From: an uncultured bacterium
GTDB lineage: Bacteria; Muiribacteriota; Ozemobacteria; Ozemobacterales; Ozemobacteraceae
Reading direction: 5' to 3'
DNA length: 64,000 nt
Assembly (NCBI GenBank): GCA_937949615.1
Contig: CALEDQ010000008.1
Location: forward strand, 682,001 to 746,000
Of the stretch, positions 8,854-17,968 are shown one piece after another (position 1 is the stretch's first letter; each line of letters opens with the position of its first letter). The notes under the pieces are model-generated. The model saw only the letters and a list, made by a program, of their open reading frames with translations. It was not told where the DNA came from and searched no databases. Made by a program: the position numbers and the translations under genes.

Positions 8854-9386
8854 CCTACCACGGAACAACCATTCTGGCGGTAATCAGAGACGGCAACCTC
8901 GCCTTCGGCGGTGATGGCCAGGTTACTCTCGGCGACCAGATCATCAAGGCACGCGCCCAGAAAATCAGACGATTGAGCAGTCACCCGATTATCGGCGGTT
9001 TTGCTGGTGCAACTGCCGACGCCTTCACCCTCTTCGAAAGATTCGAAAACAAACTCGACTCGATGTCTGGCAACATGACACGCGCTGCAGTCGAGCTCGC
9101 AAGAGACTGGCGCATGGACAAGGCACTGCGCCAGCTTCAGGCAATGCTGCTGGTCGGCAACAGCGAAAAAATTCTCGTTCTTTCCGGTCAGGGTGACGTT
9201 CTTGAGCCAGACGAACCGGTGGCTGCAATTGGCTCTGGCGCTCCTGCTGCTCTTGCAGCCGCCAAAGCCATGCTTCGCCACACAGGCCTTTCTGCGGCTG
9301 AAATCGTCAAAAATGCACTGATCATCGCCTCAGAACAATGCATTTACACTAACGACAAGATTATTGTGGAGGTTATGCCGTCTTGA
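8850..9386 (+). CDS. hslV: ATP-dependent protease subunit HslV
   Basis: A 178-residue threonine peptidase of the HslUV complex, forming a double hexameric ring that degrades proteins unfolded by HslU. After a short MTYHG propeptide the chain continues TTILAVIRDG, so the catalytic Thr is residue 6 after processing. GGDGQVTLG and AIGSGAPAALAAAKA are typical. The start overlaps the xerC stop (ATGA), giving translational coupling, and the downstream hslU also overlaps. The length matches the family. Confidence 0.96.
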   Translation: MTYHGTTILAVIRDGNLAFGGDGQVTLGDQIIKARAQKIRRLSSHPIIGGFAGATADAFTLFERFENKLDSMSGNMTRAAVELARDWRMDKALRQLQAMLLVGNSEKILVLSGQGDVLEPDEPVAAIGSGAPAALAAAKAMLRHTGLSAAEIVKNALIIASEQCIYTNDKIIVEVMPS

Positions 9387-10807
9387 ACAAAGAAGCCATC
9401 AATCTTCCCGGCCCTGAACTGACGCCCCAGGAAACCGTAGCCGAGCTCGACCGACATGTCGTGGGCCAGCACAAGGCCAAACGTGCAGTGGCCATCGCGC
9501 TGCGCAACCGCTACCGTCGCCGTCAACTGCAGAATTCCCTGCGCGAAGACATCAGACCGAAAAATCTTCTGCTGATTGGCCCAACCGGCGTCGGCAAAAC
9601 CGAAATTGCCCGTCGTATTGCCGGCATCGCCAATATTCCATTCGTCAAGGTCGAAGCCACAAAATTTACCGAAGTCGGCTATGTTGGCCGCGATGTCGAT
9701 TCGATGGTCAGAGATCTGGTTGAAGTCAGCATGAATCTTCTCAGAACCAGAAAACTTGCAGAACTCGAACCGAAGGCGCGCAGCAGGGCACACGAAAAAA
9801 TTCTCGATATCCTGCTTCCGGAGAGCCGCAGACACCATCCATTAAGTGGTTTCGAAAAATCCTCAGAAAAGTTTAGCAATGTGTCGATAGGTATTGAAGA
9901 GACTGATTCAACAGCATCAGCCAGACAAAAACTCTCTGAAGAACTCAAATCCGGCAGACTTGACGAAAAGGAGGTAGAAATCGACGTGAACGAGCACCAG
10001 TCACCCGTAGTCGAAGTTTTCTCCTCCCAGGGCGGCTTTGAGGAAATGGGCATCAACATGCAGAGTATTCAGAGCATGATTGGCAACATTCTTCCGAGTC
10101 GCAGTCGCCGCAAGCGCGTCACCGTCGCCCAGGCCCGCGACATCTTCTTCAACGAAGAACTCAGCCAGCTCATGGAACATGAAGATCTGCAGAAGGAAGC
10201 CGTATCACTGGCACAGGAAAGCGGCGTCATTTTCATCGACGAAATCGATAAAGTCGCCTCTTCGTTTGTCAGCAAAACCGGCCCCGACGTTTCACGCGAA
10301 GGTGTGCAGCGCGACCTGCTGCCGCTCGTTGAAGGAACCAGCGTTATGACCAAATATGGCATGGTTAAAACCGACCATATTCTGTTCTTTGCCGCCGGGG
10401 CTTTCAATGTCAGCAAGCCTTCCGATCTGATTCCCGAGCTTCAGGGGCGTTTCCCGGTGCGTGTCGAATTCGACAAACTGAGTGTCGAAGACTTCAAACG
10501 CATTCTCACCGAGCCGAAAAACTCTCTGGTCCGTCAGTATCAGGCCATGCTGGCCATCGACAACCTCGAAGTCGAATTCAGCAGCGAAGCCATCGAGCGT
10601 ATCGCCCACTTTGCCTGTGAAGCGAACGAAATGCACGAAAACATTGGTGCCCGCCGGTTGCACACCATTATGGAGCAACTGATGGACGAAGCAGCGTTTT
10701 CGGCACCTCAGAGTCTGACCGGCCGCTACGAGATTACCCGCGAGACTGTCGACCGGGTTATCGGTCCGCTGATGAAAGACCGCGATCTGGCCAGATTCAT
10801 TCTCTGA
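9383..10807 (+). CDS. hslU: HslU AAA+ unfoldase subunit of HslUV
   Basis: A 474-residue AAA+ ATPase that unfolds substrates for HslV. The Walker A motif is GPTGVGKTE, preceded by the family signature VVGQHKAKRAVAIALRNRYRR; Walker B is VIFIDEIDK, and the sensor/arginine region is GARRLHTIMEQLMDE. The intermediate (I) domain, about residues 115-240, is present and acidic. The C-terminal tail ends DLARFIL, as needed to dock into HslV. Translation starts with TTG at 9383, overlapping the hslV stop as TTGA, with GTGGAGG 10 nt upstream. The flagellar genes follow 28 nt later. Confidence 0.96.
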   Translation: MNKEAINLPGPELTPQETVAELDRHVVGQHKAKRAVAIALRNRYRRRQLQNSLREDIRPKNLLLIGPTGVGKTEIARRIAGIANIPFVKVEATKFTEVGYVGRDVDSMVRDLVEVSMNLLRTRKLAELEPKARSRAHEKILDILLPESRRHHPLSGFEKSSEKFSNVSIGIEETDSTASARQKLSEELKSGRLDEKEVEIDVNEHQSPVVEVFSSQGGFEEMGINMQSIQSMIGNILPSRSRRKRVTVAQARDIFFNEELSQLMEHEDLQKEAVSLAQESGVIFIDEIDKVASSFVSKTGPDVSREGVQRDLLPLVEGTSVMTKYGMVKTDHILFFAAGAFNVSKPSDLIPELQGRFPVRVEFDKLSVEDFKRILTEPKNSLVRQYQAMLAIDNLEVEFSSEAIERIAHFACEANEMHENIGARRLHTIMEQLMDEAAFSAPQSLTGRYEITRETVDRVIGPLMKDRDLARFIL

Positions 10808-10835
10808 ATTCATCGCTAAAGGGGAAAACGAAAAA

Positions 10836-11258
10836 ATGTTCGAAAGACTTACCGGAACTGCGACTTTCAATCTGCTTGGCAAAGGCCTTGAAGTATCGTC
10901 AAAGCGCCATAATGTTATTTCTAACAACATTGCCAACGTTAACACTCCTATGTTCAAGCGACAGATTGTCACTTTCGAAGATCAGATGGCCAAAGTATTC
11001 GATGGCAAGGTCGATATCGTCGGCCGCCGCGAAGACGATCGCCATATTCCGATCGGCACCATCAACTACATGGATGTTGACCCGGTCACCATAAAAGATA
11101 GAATTCACGTAATGCGCAATGACAAGAACAATGTCGACATCGATGTCGAAATGAGCGATCTGGCCAAGAACACCATGACTTACCAGATTCATTCCAGCCG
11201 TCTGGCTGCCATGTTTGCCGGTCTCAACGACGTTATTACCAGAGGAGGTAGAGCATAA
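10836..11258 (+). CDS. flgB: flagellar basal-body rod protein FlgB
   Basis: A 140-residue proximal rod subunit. It carries the rod/hook signature HNVISNNIANVNTPMFKR near the N-terminus and the C-terminal segment NNVDIDVEMSDLAKNTMTYQ that is characteristic of FlgB. It is exported without a cleaved signal through the flagellar type III apparatus. AGGGG precedes the ATG. The final TAA shares a base with the flgC ATG (TAATG), so the rod genes are coupled. Confidence 0.95.
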   Translation: MFERLTGTATFNLLGKGLEVSSKRHNVISNNIANVNTPMFKRQIVTFEDQMAKVFDGKVDIVGRREDDRHIPIGTINYMDVDPVTIKDRIHVMRNDKNNVDIDVEMSDLAKNTMTYQIHSSRLAAMFAGLNDVITRGGRA

Positions 11259-11701
11259 TGACAATGTTTCGTGGCATTGATACTTCCGCATCTGGCCTTA
11301 CCGCTGAACGTCTGCGCATGGACGTCATCTCGAACAACATCGCCAATGTCAACACTACCCGCACCGAAGACGGTGAACCGTTCAGAAGAAAAATGGTCAT
11401 CTTTCAGGCCAGAAACGCCTATGGCCAGCGCCCCTACCTTGATCGCATCAATCCACAGGAACCCGGGCGAGGCGTCAGAGTTAACGCTATCATGGAAGAC
11501 ATGACCCCGTTTAAAATGGAGTATGACCCGAATCACCCAGATGCGGACTCAGAAGGCTATGTAAGACGACCGAACATCAACATAGTGCACGAAATGGTGG
11601 ACATGATCACCGCTACGCGCGCTTACGAAGCCAATGTCACCTGCATCAATTCGGCAAAAGACATGACGAATGCCGCTCTAAACATCGGCGGAAGAGGGTA
11701 A
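11258..11701 (+). CDS. flgC: flagellar basal-body rod protein FlgC
   Basis: A 147-residue proximal rod subunit with the N-terminal rod motif MDVISNNIANVNTTRT and the C-terminal FlgC hallmark GYVRRPNINIVHEMVDMITATRAYEAN (shown across about residues 106-132). GGAGG in the flgB tail serves as ribosome site. ATG 11258 is coupled to the flgB stop; a second ATG two codons on is also possible. fliE follows after 3 nt. Confidence 0.95.
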   Translation: MTMFRGIDTSASGLTAERLRMDVISNNIANVNTTRTEDGEPFRRKMVIFQARNAYGQRPYLDRINPQEPGRGVRVNAIMEDMTPFKMEYDPNHPDADSEGYVRRPNINIVHEMVDMITATRAYEANVTCINSAKDMTNAALNIGGRG

Positions 11702-11704
11702 TAA

Positions 11705-12004
11705 ATGAAAATCGACAGTAACCATCCTTTGCACGGCGTAAGATCTAAACCGGAACGCCCGCAGACCAACGCCAAGGAACAGTGGGGCTCCTTTCTCGAC
11801 AAGTTCCAGACAGCGATTGATGAAGTAGATCAGCTCGGCAAAGAATCGGAAAAACTGACTCAGGACGCGGTTCTCGGTCGTGTAGAAAACCTGCATGACG
11901 TCATGATTGCCGCTGAAAAAGCCAAAACCGCCATGAATCTCACATTGGAAGTACGCAGCAAAGCGCTTGAGGCATACAAAGAAATAATGCGCATGAATTT
12001 TTAA
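11705..12004 (+). CDS. fliE: flagellar hook-basal body complex protein FliE
   Basis: A 99-residue all-helical adaptor that joins the MS ring/export gate to the rod. The signature lies in the second half: ENLHDVMIAAEKAKTAMNL followed by VRSKALEAYKEIMRM, the FliE C-terminal pair of helices. It sits directly after flgC, as in most flagellar operons. Confidence 0.94.
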   Translation: MKIDSNHPLHGVRSKPERPQTNAKEQWGSFLDKFQTAIDEVDQLGKESEKLTQDAVLGRVENLHDVMIAAEKAKTAMNLTLEVRSKALEAYKEIMRMNF

Positions 12005-12013
12005 TTTTTAGTC

Positions 12014-12042
12014 TTTACAGAACGGCTTTGCCGTACTATAAC
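12014..12042 (+). promoter_or_regulatory. predicted internal promoter before fliF
   Basis: TTTACA (12014-12019) and TATAAC (12037-12042) are separated by exactly 17 bp in the 111-nt gap between fliE and fliF. Inside the spacer a small inverted repeat (ACGGC/GCCGT, 12022-12034) could be an operator. This may let fliF onwards be expressed separately from the rod genes. Confidence 0.5.
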
Positions 12043-12115
12043 TAATCTATCAAATCCCGCCAGAAAAAAATTATAAAATACACAGGGCACCACAAAGAGT
12101 AGGGAGTAGCAGGCA

Positions 12116-14014
12116 ATGACAGATTTTCTTCGGCAGTTATGGGAACCGATTGCAAAACTGCCCCGATCGCAGCAGATCGGGCTGGCAGCTTTTGTAATCT
12201 TAGTGGTTGTGGGCATTTTGAGTGTATCCATGTGGGGCACGCAAAAAGAGTTCATACCACTCTTCGAAGAAAAACTGAAAATCGAAGATGCCGGCAAAGT
12301 TACAGCCAAGTTAACTGAGCTCAATATTGAATACAAGCTCGGCAAGGACTCGACCGAGATTCTTGTCCCTCTCACTGACAAATCGTATATCATTCTTCAG
12401 CTAGCCCAGGAAAAAACCTTGCCACAGGCTAAACCCGGCTGGCAGAAACTGATCGATGAGCGTTCGCTGTTCTCTGGTTCCACTGATAAAGAATTCGATC
12501 TGAACTATGTGCGTGGTCTGCAGATAGAACTCGAAAATACCCTGAAGCGCATGGGCCCGATTGAAGAAGCCAGCGTAACCATAACCAAGCCCAAAAAAGA
12601 GGTTTTCAAAGAAGACCAGAAAGAGCCATCTGCCAGTATTCTTTTGCAGCTGAAACCAGGGGCCGAAGTCAGCCAGGACCAGATCAGAGCGATCAGAGAC
12701 TGGGTCTGCTCAGCAGTCGAGGGTCTGCAGGCAGACAAGATCAGAATCGTTGACAGCGAAGCCCGCGATCTGACCAGAGTCATTGAAGACGATGAAATGA
12801 TGACTCTCGACAAAACCCAGACCGCCCAGCTCAAGATAACCCGCAATCGCGAAAGTCACCTGCGCAAGGAACTGCTCAACATTCTCGAAGGCATGTTCGG
12901 CTACGGCAAAGCGCTGGTAAGCGTTCGACTCGATATGGATTTCGACCAGAAAGAAGCGGTCAGCGATCTGGTAATTCCGCCAATCGAAGGCTCGAACACC
13001 GGTATCATTCTTTCTGAAAAGCTAGAATCTGAAAAATACGAAGGCAAAGACCTGATCGAAGACGGCGAACCAGGCGTCAACTCGAACCTGCCTCCCGGGG
13101 CTCCCGCTTATCCCGGCACCGAAAATTCGACCATCAACAAATACGAGCGCGATGGCACCATCAGAAACTACGATGTCGGCCGCTCAAAAGAAAAATACGT
13201 TAAAGAACAGGGCACCATCAAGCGCCTGACCGTATCTGTCGTATTGAACGGTGATCCCGAAGAATTCAACACTCTCAACGACCAGATCACCGAAGTGGCC
13301 AAACAGGCTGTCGGTTTTGACAAATTGCGCGGCGACAAGATTTCATTGATGGTCACTCCATTTAAAAATGACGAAGCAGACCGTGCCAAAGAAGCTATTG
13401 CCCTGAAGAAAGAGCAGGAGAAGCAGATGTTCATGATCGTTGTGGGCCTACTCATGTCATTCCCGGTTTTTCTGGGCGTGATCTACATTTTTGTAAGAGT
13501 TTCCAGAGCCAGAGCCCTGGCCCGCGAGCAGCAGAAACTGCAGGAAGCGGCCATGGAGGCTGACAGACTGCGCCAGGCCAGAGAGCAGCAGCTGTTTCAG
13601 CAGAACGAGCAGCAGTGGAAAGACTGGGAACGCCGCTTCAAAGACATCAAGAACTTCTTCCCCGAAATTGGCGACATCGAAGAAAAGAAACGCAAAGTTC
13701 AGGACCTGCGTCATCAGGCTTATCAATATGCCAGCGAAAACGATTCTCTGCCACCTGACTTTGATGAAATGACACCCGAAGAACAGTTTATCTACCGCGA
13801 AGCTTTCCAGAAGAAGGCTGACGGCACTCTTGAAGAAGGTCTCGAAAGACTCTCTTCTATCATTGCCGAACGCGACCGCGCCCGCGAAGAAGAGCTCGCA
13901 CGGCTCAACGCTCAGGCCAACGCCCGCGAATTACTTGAAGAGCGTGTCAGAAATCTTATCGAAACCAAGCCCGAAGATGCAGTACAGGTTGTTCGCCTGT
14001 GGTTAACCAAGTAG
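12116..14014 (+). CDS. fliF: flagellar MS-ring protein FliF
   Basis: A 632-residue inner-membrane ring protein. A transmembrane segment at about 22-42 is followed by the YscJ/FliF ring-building motifs (periplasm) through about residue 400, including SASILLQLKPGAEVSQDQ. A second transmembrane segment lies at about 438-462. The cytoplasmic tail is unusually long (about 170 residues), charged and coiled-coil-like, ending DAVQVVRLWLTK, the FliG-binding motif. The extended tail relative to enterobacterial FliF is notable. The ribosome site is AGGGAG. fliG follows after 16 nt. Confidence 0.95.
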   Translation: MTDFLRQLWEPIAKLPRSQQIGLAAFVILVVVGILSVSMWGTQKEFIPLFEEKLKIEDAGKVTAKLTELNIEYKLGKDSTEILVPLTDKSYIILQLAQEKTLPQAKPGWQKLIDERSLFSGSTDKEFDLNYVRGLQIELENTLKRMGPIEEASVTITKPKKEVFKEDQKEPSASILLQLKPGAEVSQDQIRAIRDWVCSAVEGLQADKIRIVDSEARDLTRVIEDDEMMTLDKTQTAQLKITRNRESHLRKELLNILEGMFGYGKALVSVRLDMDFDQKEAVSDLVIPPIEGSNTGIILSEKLESEKYEGKDLIEDGEPGVNSNLPPGAPAYPGTENSTINKYERDGTIRNYDVGRSKEKYVKEQGTIKRLTVSVVLNGDPEEFNTLNDQITEVAKQAVGFDKLRGDKISLMVTPFKNDEADRAKEAIALKKEQEKQMFMIVVGLLMSFPVFLGVIYIFVRVSRARALAREQQKLQEAAMEADRLRQAREQQLFQQNEQQWKDWERRFKDIKNFFPEIGDIEEKKRKVQDLRHQAYQYASENDSLPPDFDEMTPEEQFIYREAFQKKADGTLEEGLERLSSIIAERDRAREEELARLNAQANARELLEERVRNLIETKPEDAVQVVRLWLTK

Positions 14015-14030
14015 TAAGGAGAACGACCCC

Positions 14031-15080
14031 GTGGCCGAGAAAGCTCAATCTGCAACCATCAAGCCCGAAGATCTGCCGATTCTCGAAATACCTGGCAAGG
14101 CAAAAGCCGCAATTCTGCTGATTTTTCTCGGCCCCGAAACCAGCGGCTACATTCTGCAGTCTCTCTCAGACGCTGAAATCGAAATTCTCACCATCGAGAT
14201 TGCCAAAGCCCGCAAGATAACCACCGAAGAAAAGCTTTCGGTACTGTTTGAATTTGAACAGCTGATGATGGCTCGCAAATTCTACTCAGAAGGCGGGCTG
14301 GAATATGCCAAGCATCTGCTCGAAAAAACCATCGGCCCGGGCAAGGCTCTCGAAATTCTCGCCAAAATGGGTACCTCATTGCAGGTTCAGCCATTTGAAG
14401 CGGCCAGAACCGCTGACCCGACTCAGCTCGCGACCCTGATTCAAAACGAGCACCCACAGACGGTTGCACTGATTCTTGCTTATCTGCAGCCAGAAAAATC
14501 AGCAGTCATTCTGCAGTCGATGACTCCCGACACGCAGGTCGAAATCGCCAAACGCCTCGCACTGATGGATAGAACCAGCCCCGAAATCACCCGTGAAGTC
14601 GAGAATTACCTCGAAGAGAGACTGTCGTCGATCATCGGTCAGGATTTCACCAGCGTCGGTGGTATCGATTCGCTCATTGGCGTATTGAATGCGGTTGAAC
14701 GCGCCACTGAAAAGAACATCATCGAAACCATGGAAGTGCAGGAACCGAGTCTGGCTGAGGAAGTCAAGAAACGCCTGTTCGTATTCGAAGACGTCGTTCT
14801 TATCGATGACAGAAGCCTGCAGCGCCTGTTCAAGGAAATCGACATGAAAGACCTGTCGGTTGCCCTCAAGGGTGTCACAGACGAAGTCAAAGAAAAATTC
14901 TACAAGAACATGTCGAAACGTGCTGCTGAAATGCTCAAGGAAGAAATGGCATACATGGGCCCGGTGCGCATGCGTGACGTAGACCAGGCACAGCAGAGAA
15001 TCGTCGCCGTGGTCAAGAAACTCGAAGCCAGAGGCGAAATCGTTATTTCACGCCCTGGAGAGGAGGAGCTGATTGGCTAA
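14031..15080 (+). CDS. fliG: flagellar motor switch protein FliG
   Basis: A 349-residue rotor protein with all three domains: an N domain that binds the FliF tail, an M domain with the FliM-binding EHPQTVALILAYL motif (residues about 141-153), and a C domain with the torque helix region FVFEDVVLIDDRSLQRLFKEID. It starts with GTG at 14031 behind AAGGAG. The 3' end contains a very strong ribosome site (GGAGAGGAGGAG) for the overlapping next gene, a second FliG-like C domain. Confidence 0.96.
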   Translation: MAEKAQSATIKPEDLPILEIPGKAKAAILLIFLGPETSGYILQSLSDAEIEILTIEIAKARKITTEEKLSVLFEFEQLMMARKFYSEGGLEYAKHLLEKTIGPGKALEILAKMGTSLQVQPFEAARTADPTQLATLIQNEHPQTVALILAYLQPEKSAVILQSMTPDTQVEIAKRLALMDRTSPEITREVENYLEERLSSIIGQDFTSVGGIDSLIGVLNAVERATEKNIIETMEVQEPSLAEEVKKRLFVFEDVVLIDDRSLQRLFKEIDMKDLSVALKGVTDEVKEKFYKNMSKRAAEMLKEEMAYMGPVRMRDVDQAQQRIVAVVKKLEARGEIVISRPGEEELIG

Positions 15081-15519
15081 GACTCAACTTGGAACCAGCA
15101 CTGGTCTCGAAATTCTCGCAAACATCATGCGGCATTGCGATGCAAAAACCAACCGTCACATCATGAATGGCCTGCAGAAAGATGTGCCGCATGTGGTTCT
15201 TGAACTGCGCAAAAAAATCATGATGTTTGAAGATCTTGCTTACGCCGATGCCCGCGGCGTGCAGAAACTTCTCAAGCTCATCAGAACCAGAGATCTGGCC
15301 GTTTCGCTCAAAGGGGCACCGCCGGCGGTTCTCAAAAACCTTGCCAACAATATGTCACAGCGCGGTCTCAGCGATCTGAAGGGCGAAATCACCCTGATCG
15401 GGCCGGCCCGCGAGGCCGATGTCGAAGCTGCACGAGAACGTATCATGGCAGTGGTTGCCGAACTTATCAACAATAAAGAGCTTTATATCAGCCGACCTAA
15501 CGACGACCTGGTCTATTAA
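15073..15519 (+). CDS. stand-alone FliG C-domain paralogue (148 aa)
   Basis: The whole protein aligns with the C-terminal part of FliG: GLEILANIMRHCDAKTNRHI, MMFEDLAYADARGVQKLLK, DLAVSLKGAPPAVLKNLANN and IGPAREADVEAARERIMAVV. The FliG N domain and the EHPQT motif are missing. In the torque-helix region the usual DDRS-QR and acidic EID positions are DARG-QK and LIR, so the charge pattern is altered. TTG 15073 overlaps the fliG stop by 8 nt behind a near-perfect ribosome site, implying production at a level matched to FliG. A role as rotor accessory subunit or FliG competitor is inference. It lies between fliG and fliH, inside the operon. Confidence 0.85.
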   Translation: MAKTQLGTSTGLEILANIMRHCDAKTNRHIMNGLQKDVPHVVLELRKKIMMFEDLAYADARGVQKLLKLIRTRDLAVSLKGAPPAVLKNLANNMSQRGLSDLKGEITLIGPAREADVEAARERIMAVVAELINNKELYISRPNDDLVY

Positions 15520-15530
15520 GGAATTTTTGA

Positions 15531-16655
15531 ATGGCAAAAATCTTCAAGGCGAACCAGATCAAGATCGATACTGAAAAGCCTGTCTTCATTCATCATCATC
15601 AGAAAATCGTCAAACCCGAGCCAGATATTGACCCGGCTGAAGATGCTTTTGCCGAAGAAGCTTTCAGAGCACTCTCGCCCGAACACCTGGCCGGCAACGG
15701 CGAAAAAATAATTACAAAAACGCCGGAAGAAGGCAGCCATGAACCCGGCGAGGAAACGCCGGAATCAGTTGCCACGCCGCCCAGTGCGGCCAGAAAGCCA
15801 GAAAGCTTTCTTTCGCAGGCTGCAAGAAAATCGAGACACGCTGCGGCTCTCGAAGCTATCAAGGTCAAAGAGCTTGAACTCGAAGCTCTTGAAGAAGAGC
15901 TGCGTGAATGGGAAGCATCTCTGCAGCAGAAAGAACGAGAACTGACTGCCAAAGAGCAGGAAATCAGCCATGGTATGATCAAGCGCCGCCAGGAAATGGA
16001 AGCGGAAGCGGCCAAAACTCTGCAAATGGCAAGAGAAGCCGCAGCTTCGATTGGTGAAGCCGCCAAAGCTGAAGCCGAAACCATTAAAAAAGCTGCCCGC
16101 CTTGAAGTCGATTCATTACGCGAAAAGGCGTATAAAGAAGGTTATGCCGTCGGCGAAGACAAGGGTCGCGCGGCCGGTGAGACTGAAGGACTGCATGAAG
16201 TCCAGCTCGACTGGAAAAACCTGATGCTTGAATCAGAAGCTCTGGTCAATGAATTGCAGACCAGCCGCATGGGCATTCTCAAATCTTCTGAAGAAGAGAT
16301 GCTCAAGCTCATCATCGCCTTTGCCAAATCGGTTATCAAGGTCGAACCCGTTGCTCAGCCGGAAATCATCCTGCACAACATCGACCAGGCACTGAATCGA
16401 GTTTCAGAAGTAGACAAGATTGTCATGCGCATCAATCTGCGCGACAAAAGTATGTGTCAGGCGCACAAAGACCAGTTTCTTGCGCGTCTCAGCTCTGTTT
16501 CTGAACTGCGAATCGTTGAAGACAGCACCCTTTCACCTGGCGGCATAAAAATTGAAACTGGTGTCGGCACCATCGATGCCACCATCGAAAGTCAGGCCAG
16601 AGAACTAGAGAAAGCTCTGCTCGAAAAGTTTCGCAAAAATCAGGCGGGCGTCTAA
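15531..16655 (+). CDS. fliH: flagellar assembly protein FliH
   Basis: A 374-residue stator of the export ATPase FliI. The N-terminal 90 residues are low-complexity and acidic, and a long coiled coil follows (about 95-210). It then has a small GxxxG-type stretch (EGYAVGEDKGRAAGETEG) and the conserved C-terminal FliH domain ending LSPGGIKIETGVGTIDATIE. It is longer than the usual 220-250 residues because of the N-terminal extension and extra coiled coil. Its stop (TAA) directly abuts the fliI ATG. Confidence 0.92.
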   Translation: MAKIFKANQIKIDTEKPVFIHHHQKIVKPEPDIDPAEDAFAEEAFRALSPEHLAGNGEKIITKTPEEGSHEPGEETPESVATPPSAARKPESFLSQAARKSRHAAALEAIKVKELELEALEEELREWEASLQQKERELTAKEQEISHGMIKRRQEMEAEAAKTLQMAREAAASIGEAAKAEAETIKKAARLEVDSLREKAYKEGYAVGEDKGRAAGETEGLHEVQLDWKNLMLESEALVNELQTSRMGILKSSEEEMLKLIIAFAKSVIKVEPVAQPEIILHNIDQALNRVSEVDKIVMRINLRDKSMCQAHKDQFLARLSSVSELRIVEDSTLSPGGIKIETGVGTIDATIESQARELEKALLEKFRKNQAGV

Positions 16656-17966
16656 ATGAGTTTTTCATTTTCGGAATATTCTTCGGTATTATCAAACACT
16701 GATCCGATAAGGGTAAACGGCCGGGTCACCCAGGTTGTCGGTCTATTGATCGAAGCCACTGGGCCGCAAAATCCGGTTGGCGACATCTGCCATATCATGA
16801 CCCCGCAGGGCCCCCTGCCCTGCGAAATAGTCGGGTTCAGACGCAGCAGCGTTCTTCTGATGCCGCTGATCCATACCGAAGGAATCAGACAGGGAGCCGA
16901 AGTCGTTCCGACCGGCATGCCCCTGACCGCACCCGCCGGTGATGAACTGCTTGGTCGTATGCTCGATGGCCTCGGCAACCCGATCGACGAAAAGGGCGAC
17001 CTGCCTCAGGGTATCACCCGCGTTCCAATTAACCGCGACCCACCCAACCCGCTCACCCGCAAGCGAATTCTTAAGCCGCTTCCAACCGGCGTCAGAGTTC
17101 TTGACGGTCTGCTGACTATCGGCAGTGGCCAGCGCATGGGTATTTTCGCCGGTTCTGGTGTCGGCAAAAGCACGCTGATGGGTATGATCTGCCGATCATC
17201 GCAGGCAGATATCAATGTCGTTGCTCTGGTCGGCGAACGAGGTCGCGAAGTCAGAGAATTTCTCGAAAAAGATCTCGGTGAGGAAGGCATGCGCCGCTCG
17301 ATTGTCGTTGTCGCAACTTCTGATCAGCCGGCACTGGTTCGCGTCAAAGCAGCTTTTACCGCCACCGCAATTGCTGAGTATTTTCGTGACCGCGACAAGA
17401 ACGTCATGCTGATGATGGACTCAGTAACCCGTTTTGCGCTTGCCCAGCGCGAGATCGGCAATGCTGTCGGCGAACCGGTTACCACGCGAGGTTATACCCC
17501 CTCAGTATTTTCGCTGCTCCCCAAATTGCTCGAAAGAGCCGGCACGGCCAGAAGAGGTTCAATCACAGGAATCTACACAGTGCTCGTCGAGGGCGGCGAC
17601 ATGGATGAGCCAGTGGCAGACGCTGTCAGAGGTATTCTTGACGGCCACCTGCTTCTCAGTCGCGAACTGGCAACTCAGAACATTTTTCCGGCTGTTGACA
17701 TTCTCGGCAGCATCTCACGCCTTATGCCAGAAATCACAGACAAAGGCCATTTCGAAGTTGCAGGTAAACTGCGCAATATCTACAGCACCTACAAAAAAAA
17801 TGCCGACGCTATCAGTCTTGGCGCCTACAAGACCGGCTCTGACCCCAAAATCGATGAGGCCATCAAAAAAAATCCTCTTATCGAAAACTACATCAAGCAG
17901 GGAATCAAAGAAGCTTTCAGTTTTTCTGACTGCATTGCCGAACTCTCGAAAATAGTCGGTGGCTGA
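16656..17966 (+). CDS. fliI: flagellum-specific ATPase FliI
   Basis: A 436-residue F1-beta-like ATPase that energises flagellar type III export. Walker A is FAGSGVGKST, Walker B is VMLMMDSVTRFA, and TGIYTVLVEGGDMDEPVAD is the family signature of the T3SS/FliI group. The length is normal. The ATG immediately follows the fliH stop and fliJ starts 2 nt after the fliI stop, so the three export-cytoplasmic genes are tightly coupled. Confidence 0.96.
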   Translation: MSFSFSEYSSVLSNTDPIRVNGRVTQVVGLLIEATGPQNPVGDICHIMTPQGPLPCEIVGFRRSSVLLMPLIHTEGIRQGAEVVPTGMPLTAPAGDELLGRMLDGLGNPIDEKGDLPQGITRVPINRDPPNPLTRKRILKPLPTGVRVLDGLLTIGSGQRMGIFAGSGVGKSTLMGMICRSSQADINVVALVGERGREVREFLEKDLGEEGMRRSIVVVATSDQPALVRVKAAFTATAIAEYFRDRDKNVMLMMDSVTRFALAQREIGNAVGEPVTTRGYTPSVFSLLPKLLERAGTARRGSITGIYTVLVEGGDMDEPVADAVRGILDGHLLLSRELATQNIFPAVDILGSISRLMPEITDKGHFEVAGKLRNIYSTYKKNADAISLGAYKTGSDPKIDEAIKKNPLIENYIKQGIKEAFSFSDCIAELSKIVGG

Positions 17967-17968
17967 TC

